Of a stretch of 48,170 bases of DNA, positions 41,401 through 48,170 are shown one piece after another. The position numbers and the translations under genes were made by a program. Location of the stretch: assembly GCA_018268775.1 (NCBI GenBank), contig JAFDVV010000019.1:220483-268652 (forward strand), read 5' to 3'. This DNA comes from Acidobacteriota bacterium. Lineage in GTDB: Bacteria; Acidobacteriota; Terriglobia; Terriglobales; Acidobacteriaceae. The first letter of the stretch is position 1. The number at the start of each line of letters is the position of its first letter. The notes under the pieces are model-generated. The model did no database searches. It saw only the letters and a program-made list of their open reading frames with translations, and had not been told where the DNA came from.

Positions 41401-42339
41401 CTACGCCGACTTCCGCTTGCTCGACGAGGCTTTGGCCGGCTTCACCAAAGCGATTCCCATCTCCGATTTAGAGGGTTTGACCGAGCCCGAGGGTTTCTTC
41501 CCCGCAGCAGTCTTCCTGGGGGCTTCGTTCTCTCCAACACTCTTACGCAGAGCATCCATCAGATTGACCACTTGCGCTCGACTCGGCACAACTGCCTCGT
41601 CCTGTGGGATGGGGGCGTGCTTGATCTTCGCTTCGACCAGCTCACGAACCGCTGCCTCGTAGCCATCCTTGAACTCCGCTGGACTAAACTTTGCGGCCTT
41701 ACGCTTGATCAGTTCCATGGCCAGCTCCAGCGAGTCCGTATTTACGGCCACTTTCTTGATGTCTTTGAAATACTCGGCAGGATCGCGCAGTTCCTCCTGG
41801 TAGCGCATGGTGTATCCCATCATGCCGCCCAGCTTGTCGTCCTCTGCGGCAGTAATGGCGAAGACATGTTCGCGCCCGCCAAAGGCGATCTTGCCGAGAG
41901 CGGCTTTCTTCGTCTTCTTCAATGCAGCACGGACGACGGCGAAGGCCTCGGCCTGAACGTCATCTTCGGGAACGATAAAGTAGGGCTTCTCCATGTACTC
42001 CGGCCCAAGCTCGTCGAGACCGACAAACTGAGTTACCGAGATCGAGTGCTTCGACGGCACGCGAAGCTGTTCAAGCTCCTTCGGCTCGATGATGATGTAC
42101 TCGCCCTTGCGGTACTCGTATCCTTTGACGATCTCGTCTTTTTCGACCGGGTTCGCGGCTTCGCCGGGGTTGTCTTCAAGAGAGCTTGCGAGTACCTTCT
42201 GATGCCTCACGCGCTCGCCGGTGCTGCGGCTGATCTGATGAAACCGAATCTCGCTCTTCGATTCCGTTGCGACAAAGAGCTTGACACCAAACGACACCAG
42301 CGATATCTGTATCTGACCGGACCAGTAAGGACGCGCCAT
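41401..42339 (-). CDS. ku: Ku DNA end-binding protein of bacterial NHEJ
   Basis: A 312-residue homodimeric ring protein. MARPYWSGQIQISLVSFGVKLFVAT and the core YEYRKGEYIIIEPKELEQLRVPSKHSISVTQFV are standard bacterial Ku. The C-terminus is an extended lysine/serine-rich tail (KPSGSVKPSKSEMG..., SSSKRKSA) used in DNA binding and LigD recruitment. The start has GAGG six bases upstream; an earlier in-frame ATG is rejected because it adds an arginine-rich segment not found in the family. Confidence 0.96.
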   Translation of the reverse strand: MARPYWSGQIQISLVSFGVKLFVATESKSEIRFHQISRSTGERVRHQKVLASSLEDNPGEAANPVEKDEIVKGYEYRKGEYIIIEPKELEQLRVPSKHSISVTQFVGLDELGPEYMEKPYFIVPEDDVQAEAFAVVRAALKKTKKAALGKIAFGGREHVFAITAAEDDKLGGMMGYTMRYQEELRDPAEYFKDIKKVAVNTDSLELAMELIKRKAAKFSPAEFKDGYEAAVRELVEAKIKHAPIPQDEAVVPSRAQVVNLMDALRKSVGENEAPRKTAAGKKPSGSVKPSKSEMGIALVKPAKASSSKRKSA

Positions 42340-42474
42340 GACAGCCTCATTGTGCGACGAAGACTCCGTCGATCGTTCAGGCGGAAACCGCCTGTTTTCC
42401 ATCTGATACCTCAACCTACCCGCACGATGCCTCAATTTCAATACAACATTTCGCGGCTTTAGGAGGAAACACAA

Positions 42475-42500
42475 TAGCTATGGTGCGGGCACCATAGCTA
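42475..42500. repeat. 26-bp near-perfect palindrome between ku and the hydratase-like gene
   Basis: Perfect 12-bp arms (tagctatggtgc / gcaccatagcta) with a 2-bp centre. It lies 135 bp upstream of ku and 45 bp beyond the stop of the hydratase-like gene. It may be an operator for ku-ligD, or a terminator hairpin for the upstream gene (followed on the minus strand by ATTGTGTTT). Confidence 0.7.
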
Positions 42501-42544
42501 CCGGTTATACAGTGTTTGATACGTCGCTACTCGGTCGGCGCTGC

Positions 42545-43315
42545 CTAAGCAAACCGAAGATATGCAATCCCCGCAGTCGAGAACCGCGCCTCCACGGCTG
42601 CCCCAGCGGTCGCGAGTGTGTTCCCGGTCCAACTTCCAGTCGTGATCCAGTCGCCCTTCCTGAGACCCTCGGTTCGGCTGGCGCCTTCGTTGGCGAGATA
42701 GGGAAGCAGCCGCATCAGGTCGCCGGCAGTGTTCGATCCCGTCCTTTCGACCCTCACCGCGCCATCGACCGCTAATGTCACCGACTCCTTTGCGAAGTCA
42801 ATACTCTTCCAGTTGGGGACTGCCGCACCGTAAACCAGTCCTCCGTGCACTGCCATGTCGGCTGTGGAGCACATTTTCGAGACCTGGGACGGATCGAGAA
42901 ACGCCGACTCAAGCACTTCGATCACCGGGTGCATGCTTGCAATTGCGGCAATGACTTCGTCGCGCGTATAAGGGGTGTCGCGTGGAGGCAGATCGGCACC
43001 CATCAGGAAGGCAATCTCGGCCTCAAGACCCCTGTATCTGTGGGTCTCTCCGCCCATTGCGCAGCCATTGCAGGTTATCCAGGCCTTTGGCATGGGGGCG
43101 AAACCCGGCGTGGCATCGGGCGTAGCCGCACCGATCTTCCATCCGCCGATCTCTTCGTAGGCCCATGACATCCTGTCCTGAACAAAATAAGCCTCTTCCA
43201 GGGTCTGAGGCTGCAATCCTTTCGGTAAGTCTGCAATAGGTTTTGCCGTTCTACGGGCATCCAGCAGAATGTCTGCTGCACTGATAAGGTCTTTTTCACG
43301 CGAAGCGGTAATCAT
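42545..43315 (-). CDS. 2-keto-4-pentenoate hydratase-like protein (FAH superfamily)
   Basis: A 256-residue cytoplasmic protein. DRMSWAYEEIGGWKIGAATPDA, GLEAEIAFLMGADLPP and GLRKGDWITTGSWTGN match the MhpD/HpcG hydratase-decarboxylase family that acts on 2-oxopent-4-enoate-type products of aromatic ring cleavage. No other catabolic genes are near, so the substrate is open. It is divergent from msrP across about 150 bp. Confidence 0.82.
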   Translation of the reverse strand: MITASREKDLISAADILLDARRTAKPIADLPKGLQPQTLEEAYFVQDRMSWAYEEIGGWKIGAATPDATPGFAPMPKAWITCNGCAMGGETHRYRGLEAEIAFLMGADLPPRDTPYTRDEVIAAIASMHPVIEVLESAFLDPSQVSKMCSTADMAVHGGLVYGAAVPNWKSIDFAKESVTLAVDGAVRVERTGSNTAGDLMRLLPYLANEGASRTEGLRKGDWITTGSWTGNTLATAGAAVEARFSTAGIAYLRFA

Positions 43316-43463
43316 GCCGAACAGTTTGCTCCTACCGGATGGCCGAAAGCAACTTCAGCGCATAATTTACGGAAAATCGCTGGGGTTGGTTACTTTACCG
43401 GCAGGTACTCTATCCAATAAGACAGGTGCCCGGGAGACCGAGGTGCGTCAGAAGGGACAGGTC

Positions 43464-44450
43464 ATGCAGCGCCGTCACTCCGAAGGTCACGATCCCGCGA
43501 TTCACTCCTCCGATATCACACCGGAACCAGCCTTTCAGCGCTTCCAGCAGCAGCGCCGGTTGTTGCTCACCGGGGGGGCGGCATTGGGAATTGGTGCCCT
43601 TGCGGCCAGCCGCATTCCAGGACTTCTTTCGCCGTCGATCACAGTCCATGCACAGGCGCTTCCATCGGTTGCAAGCAAATACACGACCATCGAGAATCAA
43701 ACGCCATTCGCGAAGGCCGCAGGCTACAACAACTTCTATGAGTTCGGCTTCGACAAGAGCGACCCCGCCAAACACGCCGGCACTCTCAAGACCCGTCCAT
43801 GGACCGTTCAGGTTACAGGTCTTGTCAAGAAGCCACTGACGCTCGACATCGACACCATCCTCAAGCATCGGCCAATTGAGAGCCGCGTCTATCGCCATCG
43901 CTGCGTGGAAGCCTGGTCGATGGTGATCCCCTGGGACGGATATTCGCTGTCCGAGCTCATCAACCTCTGCGAACCTCTGCCCAGCGCAAAGTTTGTCCAA
44001 TTCCTCTCCCTTGCAGACCACAAACAGATGCCCGACCTGCCTTTCGGTTACAACTGGCCTTACAGCGAAGGCCTGCGCATGGACGAAGCCATGAACCCGC
44101 TCGCGCTGCTCACCTTCGGCTGCTATGGGCAAGTGCTTCCTAACCAGAACGGCGCTCCTATTCGGGTCATCGTTCCCTGGAAGTATGGTTTCAAGAGCGC
44201 CAAATCCATCGTTCGCATCAATTTCACGGAGAAGATGCCCCACACCACCTGGAATGACCAAAATTCGCAGGAGTACGGTTTTTACTCCAACGTCAACCCC
44301 AAGGTAGATCATCCACGCTGGAGCCAGGCACGGGAGCGCCGCATCGATAGCGCCGTGCTGCCGCACTACATTCCCACGCAGATGTTCAATGGCTACGGCG
44401 ACCAGGTGGCCAGCCTCTACAATGGGATGGACCTCAAGCGCTATTACTGA
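43464..44450 (+). CDS. msrP: MsrP, periplasmic protein-methionine-sulfoxide reductase catalytic subunit
   Basis: A 328-residue molybdoenzyme exported by Tat. The leader has QQRRLLLTGGAALGIGALAAS, with arginines at 31-32. The molybdopterin domain has KTRPWTVQVTGLVKKP and the Mo-ligand cysteine C147 in YRHRCVEAWSMVIPWDGY. It repairs oxidised methionines in envelope proteins with electrons from MsrQ, whose gene follows directly. The start at 43464 is chosen because it gives a normal Tat leader; an upstream ATG lies in the divergent promoter region. Confidence 0.96.
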   Translation: MQRRHSEGHDPAIHSSDITPEPAFQRFQQQRRLLLTGGAALGIGALAASRIPGLLSPSITVHAQALPSVASKYTTIENQTPFAKAAGYNNFYEFGFDKSDPAKHAGTLKTRPWTVQVTGLVKKPLTLDIDTILKHRPIESRVYRHRCVEAWSMVIPWDGYSLSELINLCEPLPSAKFVQFLSLADHKQMPDLPFGYNWPYSEGLRMDEAMNPLALLTFGCYGQVLPNQNGAPIRVIVPWKYGFKSAKSIVRINFTEKMPHTTWNDQNSQEYGFYSNVNPKVDHPRWSQARERRIDSAVLPHYIPTQMFNGYGDQVASLYNGMDLKRYY

Positions 44451-44456
44451 TTGCAG

Positions 44457-45164
44457 ATGCCGAAACGCACCATTCTGATTCTCAAGACACTCGTACACCT
44501 TGTGTGTCTTGCCCCGCTACTTTGGCTGGTGCATTTCTACCGGTCCGGCACTCTCCAGCTCAATCCCGACCCCGTCAATTTCATCACGCACTTTACCGGC
44601 GACTGGGCTTTGTGGATCCTGCTTGCCTCTCTCGCCATAACGCCGCTACGCCGACTTTCGCCACGTATCGCATGGCTGATTCGTTTCCGTCGAATGGTCG
44701 GACTTTACGCCTTTTTTTACGCGACATTGCATTTGGCGACATACATCTTTCTCTTCTCCGGCTACGATCTTGTTGCGGTCTTCGGGGGCATTCGTAACGG
44801 CCATCCGGGAGCGATCTTTGAGCAGTGGACGCAGGTCTGGCCCTACATCCTTGACGACATTCTGAAGCGCCGGTTCATCCAGGTAGGATTTCTTGCATGG
44901 GTCATCCTTCTGGCTCTGGCTGTTACCTCTCCATCGAGCATCATGCGCGCTATGGGAGGGAAAAGTTGGCAGCGCCTGCATCTGCTCGTCTATCTGGCAG
45001 CGGCTCTGGCCGTTATTCACTACTGGTGGCTGGTGAAGAGCGGCGTATCGACGCCATGGAAGGTCACGGTAATCCTGGTTGTCCTGCTGCTCGCTCGTGC
45101 GGCATATTCGGCATCCAAACACCGCTCCCGGTCTGGGACGGCGGTTCAGGTCACAAAGGGCTGA
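44457..45164 (+). CDS. msrQ: MsrQ, heme-containing inner-membrane electron donor for MsrP
   Basis: A 235-residue protein with six hydrophobic helices (for example ILKTLVHLVCLAPLLWLVHFY and WILLASLAITPLRRLSP). Histidines for heme lie in YATLHLATYIFLF and in RLHLLVYLAAALAVIHYWWLVK. It matches YedZ/MsrQ of the ferric-reductase-like family. It starts 6 bp after the msrP stop; an in-frame TTG directly at that stop is another possible start. Confidence 0.95.
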   Translation: MPKRTILILKTLVHLVCLAPLLWLVHFYRSGTLQLNPDPVNFITHFTGDWALWILLASLAITPLRRLSPRIAWLIRFRRMVGLYAFFYATLHLATYIFLFSGYDLVAVFGGIRNGHPGAIFEQWTQVWPYILDDILKRRFIQVGFLAWVILLALAVTSPSSIMRAMGGKSWQRLHLLVYLAAALAVIHYWWLVKSGVSTPWKVTVILVVLLLARAAYSASKHRSRSGTAVQVTKG

Positions 45165-45166
45165 AC

Positions 45167-45283
45167 TCAGTGCCCTCCGGGGCCTCGTTTGATTGCGGCC
45201 AACAGCGCACGGATTCCCCAGTACGCCACGGCCACACACACCGCGAACAGTACGAAGGCGAGCGCTACATGAAACAGGACCAT
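45167..45283 (-). CDS. Possible tiny membrane protein
   Basis: A 38-residue frame starting MVLFHVALAFVLFAVCVAVAYWGIRALLAAIKRGPGGH, one membrane helix then a basic tail. It is convergent with msrQ, two bases after its stop, in an otherwise empty 236-bp gap. No good ribosome site was seen and the family is not recognised, so it may not be expressed. Confidence 0.3.
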   Translation of the reverse strand: MVLFHVALAFVLFAVCVAVAYWGIRALLAAIKRGPGGH

Positions 45284-45400
45284 TGCGTTGTGTTCCCAAT
45301 GCGCGTGAGGAAATCGGCACGCGAGAAATGGTCGCTTAACTCGCGCCCCTACCACAACTTCATGGCAAGAATCTTGTCTATAGGAAATGCCGGAGCCCTT

Positions 45401-47497
45401 ATGCTGCGAACCGTCACTGTCCTGTCCTCGACAATTCTCCTGGCGCTTCTCGCACAGAGCGGCGCTGCTTCGGCACAGTCCGCAGCCAAAGCCGCCATCT
45501 CTTCGCCGCGTGCAAGGTCGTCGAAATCAAAGCCTTCGGCACCCTCGAAGGCTGCGGCATCCGCTCCTCTCACGCAGCGCGAGCGAGTCGTGCAGATGCT
45601 CAATCGCTTCACCTTCGGGCCTCGTCCAGGCGAGGTCGAACAGGTTTTGGCGCAAGGGGCCGACCAATGGTTTGAGCAACAGCTCAACCCGGCCGGCATC
45701 AACGACAGTGCGCTCAACAGACGACTCACCGACTACCCCACCCTGACGATGTCACCCGAGCAGGCGCTCACTGCATTCCCCGATCGGGGAACCATCCAGG
45801 CCGTGGCGAATGAGAAGATCAACGCACCTACCGATCCCGACCTTGCGGCAGTGTACGAGGTACAGCTCTACAAGCTGTACAAAGACAACGTCGCCAGAAA
45901 AGTGGACGCGGATGGTAAGCCTGCCGTCCCACCGCCTACCGATGCCGAGTTGGCCGAGCAGAAACAGAAAGACCAGGCAACGGCCGCCCGCATTGCAGGG
46001 GAACTGTTCACTCTGCCGCGCAACCAGCGTATGGCCGCGCTGATCAAGCTGCCTGTCTCCGACCGTATCGCCTTCACCACGTATGTCTCCGGAGAGCAAC
46101 GGGGCCTGCTTGTCTCCGAGTTTTCGCCGCGGGAGCGCGAGATTTTCAACGCCATGGCCGCCAACATCGGCTCTTCCTACCAGATCGCGAGCGAGCTTTC
46201 GCAGGCCAAGCTGCTTCGTGCCATTCTCTCCGAGCGGCAGCTTCAGGAGGTGATGACCGACTTCTGGTTCAATCACTTCAACATCTTCATCGGCAAAGAC
46301 TCCGACCAGTGGTACACCACAAGCTACGAGCGCGATGTAATCCGCAAGAACGCGCTTGGCAAATTTCGCGATCTTCTTCTTGCCACTGCGACTTCACCGG
46401 CGATGATGGTCTACCTCGATAACTGGAACTCCATCGGGCCTGATTCACTTGCCAATGGAGTGAACCCAGCCAATCCCAAATCGAAAAAAGGCAATCGCGG
46501 TCTGAACGAAAACTACGGCAGAGAAGTGATGGAGTTGCACACGGTCGGCGTCAACGGCGGTTACACGCAGGCCGACGTCACCGCGCTCTCTGCGATTCTT
46601 ACTGGCTGGACCGTCGACCGCCCCGGTCAGGCAGGCCCATTCCTTTTCGATCCAAAGCGCCACGAGCCGGGCTCAAAACAATGGTTCGGCCACACGATTG
46701 CGCCTTCGGCAAACGGAATGGATGAGGGAATGCAGGCGCTGAACTTGCTTGCTGCCAGCCCAAAGACCGCCCACTTTATCAGCTACAAACTTGCGCAGCG
46801 GTTCGTAGCCGACGATCCGCCGTCTGCGCTGGTGGATCATTTGGCTGCGACCTATCTTTCAACCGACGGAGACATCAAGGCAATACTCCGCGCGCTGGTT
46901 CAGTCTCCGGAGTTCAACTCCAGGAGGTATTTCCATAACAAGGTAAAGACCCCGACGGAGTTCATCGCCTCCGCCTTCCGTACCACCGGTACAGACCCAG
47001 CAAATCCGGGAGCGCTGGTTCAGACGCTGAAGACAATGGGTATGCCTCCCTACTATGCGCTTCCGCCGACGGGCTACTACATCACGGCGGACCAATGGAT
47101 GAACTCCTCCGCTCTGGTAGATCGCCTCAACTTTGCCTATGCGTTGACAGGGAACAAATTTGCAAACCAGAAGTTCGATTCCGCCCACGTGCTTGCGCTT
47201 GGAGTGATGAGCCAGCCGGCAGTATCGCCCGCCTCCATAGCGGCTCCTTCGCGCCAACCCCATTACGCGGAGACGACGCTCGCCAGCACAGCTCTGCCCG
47301 CTACAGGCTTGTCGGGACAAGACCTTGCCTTGCACGTGCTGGAATCGGCCTTGATCGGCGAGGATGTCTCCGCCCAGACCAACCAGCTTATCCGCAAGCA
47401 GGTCGATCAGATCGTCACGCCTGCGACGCCGCCCACGGACACGCTGAATCTGCTGACCGCGCTCGTGATGGGCAGCCCCGAGTTTCAGATGCGCTGA
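45401..47497 (+). CDS. DUF1800-family exported protein
   Basis: A 698-residue protein with a signal peptide (about 1-26, LLALLAQSGAASAQ), a low-complexity Ala/Ser/Lys stretch, then the DUF1800 body: MLNRFTFGPRPGEVEQVLAQGADQWFEQQL, EVMTDFWFNHFNIFIGKD, GLNENYGREVMELHTVGVNGGYTQADVTALSAILTGWT and RAFVQSPEF-like phrases near the end. The function of the family is unknown; it is commonly paired with DUF1501 proteins, but none is visible here. The start is set by GGAG five bases upstream; a far longer in-frame extension covers msrQ and is rejected. Confidence 0.92.
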   Translation: MLRTVTVLSSTILLALLAQSGAASAQSAAKAAISSPRARSSKSKPSAPSKAAASAPLTQRERVVQMLNRFTFGPRPGEVEQVLAQGADQWFEQQLNPAGINDSALNRRLTDYPTLTMSPEQALTAFPDRGTIQAVANEKINAPTDPDLAAVYEVQLYKLYKDNVARKVDADGKPAVPPPTDAELAEQKQKDQATAARIAGELFTLPRNQRMAALIKLPVSDRIAFTTYVSGEQRGLLVSEFSPREREIFNAMAANIGSSYQIASELSQAKLLRAILSERQLQEVMTDFWFNHFNIFIGKDSDQWYTTSYERDVIRKNALGKFRDLLLATATSPAMMVYLDNWNSIGPDSLANGVNPANPKSKKGNRGLNENYGREVMELHTVGVNGGYTQADVTALSAILTGWTVDRPGQAGPFLFDPKRHEPGSKQWFGHTIAPSANGMDEGMQALNLLAASPKTAHFISYKLAQRFVADDPPSALVDHLAATYLSTDGDIKAILRALVQSPEFNSRRYFHNKVKTPTEFIASAFRTTGTDPANPGALVQTLKTMGMPPYYALPPTGYYITADQWMNSSALVDRLNFAYALTGNKFANQKFDSAHVLALGVMSQPAVSPASIAAPSRQPHYAETTLASTALPATGLSGQDLALHVLESALIGEDVSAQTNQLIRKQVDQIVTPATPPTDTLNLLTALVMGSPEFQMR

Positions 47498-47507
47498 TGA
47501 ATAGAGG

Positions 47508-48170
47508 CTATGCCCAACTACTCTGTTCAAACGTATACGGCGAGCGTTGTGGCCGCGACAGCATGGCATTCGCCTCATCGTCGCCTTTGAACCGCTCGCG
47601 CTCGGGGTCCCAGTGCAAGTGCTTCTTCGTCTTCATCGCAATGTGATGAAGCAGGCATGTTGTACACGCTCTGTGGCCTATCTCAACCGGAGCAGTCGGT
47701 TGCCTACGCGTCTTGATGCAGTCCAGCCAGTTCGCATGTTGCTCAGAAGCCGTATAAAGATGAATCTCATCGGGCCCGATTACAGAGTCCAGAATCTTTG
47801 CATCACTCGCCATCAACGGCTCGATCTTCGTGACTGCTCCCGCCCCGGCAGTGGGAGTTGTCATCTCGTCGCGCGTTACAAATATCCAGCCCTTTGTGCC
47901 ATACCACTTGATGCCGTTCGGAAAGTCTCCCGAGATGTCCATCGTCATTCCATTCGCATATCGAGCGTGCGTAAGAAACTTTCCATGAACATTCCAGAGG
48001 CCGTGAGTGGGAAACTCGGCCGTCCCCCATATCTCGACCGGCCCCGTATATTCGGTATTCATTCCCCAGTGTGCGGTATCCACATGGTGAGCGCCCCACC
48101 CTGTAATCATCCCGGCCCCGAACTGCTCCATGCGAAGCCAACCCGGCCTGTCAAAGCCCTTCTGCGGCAT
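47508..48170 (-). CDS. Gfo/Idh/MocA-family oxidoreductase, C-terminal part (cut by the window edge)
   Basis: The visible 220 residues hold the C-terminal domain of a sugar- or inositol-type NAD(P)-dependent oxidoreductase: GMITGWGAHHVDTAHWGMNTEYTGPVEIWGTAEFP, then FPNGIKWYGTKGWIFVTRDE and NWLDCIKTRRQPTAPVEIGHRACTTCLLHHIAM, which are typical of the branch common in Acidobacteria and Planctomycetes. The NAD-binding N-terminus lies beyond 48170, so the methionine at the edge is internal. It is convergent with the DUF1800 gene. Confidence 0.92.
   Translation of the reverse strand: MPQKGFDRPGWLRMEQFGAGMITGWGAHHVDTAHWGMNTEYTGPVEIWGTAEFPTHGLWNVHGKFLTHARYANGMTMDISGDFPNGIKWYGTKGWIFVTRDEMTTPTAGAGAVTKIEPLMASDAKILDSVIGPDEIHLYTASEQHANWLDCIKTRRQPTAPVEIGHRACTTCLLHHIAMKTKKHLHWDPERERFKGDDEANAMLSRPQRSPYTFEQSSWA

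Noticed and set aside
44897..45400. N-terminal extension of the DUF1800 protein over msrQ
   Set aside because: It covers msrQ in a different frame, has no family similarity, and a start with a ribosome site and signal peptide exists at 45401.
1..48170. Insertion sequences, transposase genes or CRISPR arrays
   Set aside because: No transposase frame, terminal inverted repeats with target duplication, or regularly spaced repeats were found; only the tyrosine integrase was seen as a recombinase.

Overview
The window looks like a chromosomal segment of an Acidobacteria subdivision 1 bacterium (Granulicella, Terriglobus or Edaphobacter type). That placement is inferred from gene content and protein style, not from a marker gene. 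Positions 1 to about 32250 are most of an integrative and conjugative element (ICE) inserted at the 3' end of a tRNA-Glu gene. The rest, to 48170, is host backbone. The left end of the ICE lies outside the window.

ICE cargo (1-13394). A czcCBA/cusCBA-type RND metal efflux operon runs off the left edge and is preceded by a small cysteine-rich exported protein. Next come a ParB-like protein and the antirestriction protein ArdC. The arsenic island has arsM-arsC on the minus strand and arsR-acr3 on the plus strand, from back-to-back promoters. The mercury operon is merR, a thioredoxin-fold/MerT fusion, merP, a merC-like gene and a flavoprotein disulfide reductase. merR has a textbook MerR-type promoter (TTGACT, 20 bp, TATCCT) around a perfect dyad and appears to be translated from a leaderless GTG.

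ICE transfer module (13509-30400, all minus strand). From right to left: a LysR-type regulator, then virB2, virB3, virB4, virB9, virB10, a small lipoprotein, virB5/trbJ, virB6/trbL, virB8/trbF, a 0.56 kb gene-free stretch with two REP-like hairpins, ssb, virB11, a hypothetical gene, a ribbon-helix-helix gene, a candidate oriT, a MobC-like gene, the coupling protein and a MobF (TrwC/TraI-type) relaxase. The oriT candidate (18652-18836) holds a perfect 15-bp inverted repeat and several repeats of ggtatct. No VirB1-like transglycosylase was seen.

ICE control and recombination module (30401-32250). LysR is divergent from a small excisionase-like HTH gene, followed by a tyrosine integrase and the tRNA-Glu. 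The lysR/xis gap holds an ATAG-N7-CTAT site and repeats of CCATAGAC. A palindrome built from the same word sits at about -53 of the probable virB2 promoter. One regulator may therefore link excision and transfer. Tandem 10-bp repeats beside the tRNA look like integrase arm sites.

Backbone (32310-48170). A queuosine-precursor transporter (YhhQ type), an RND multidrug pump pair (membrane fusion protein plus HAE1 pump), a dimethylargininase/amidinotransferase-like enzyme, the NHEJ pair Ku-LigD, a 2-keto-4-pentenoate hydratase-like protein, the periplasmic methionine sulfoxide reductase MsrPQ, a DUF1800 exported protein and a truncated Gfo/Idh/MocA oxidoreductase.
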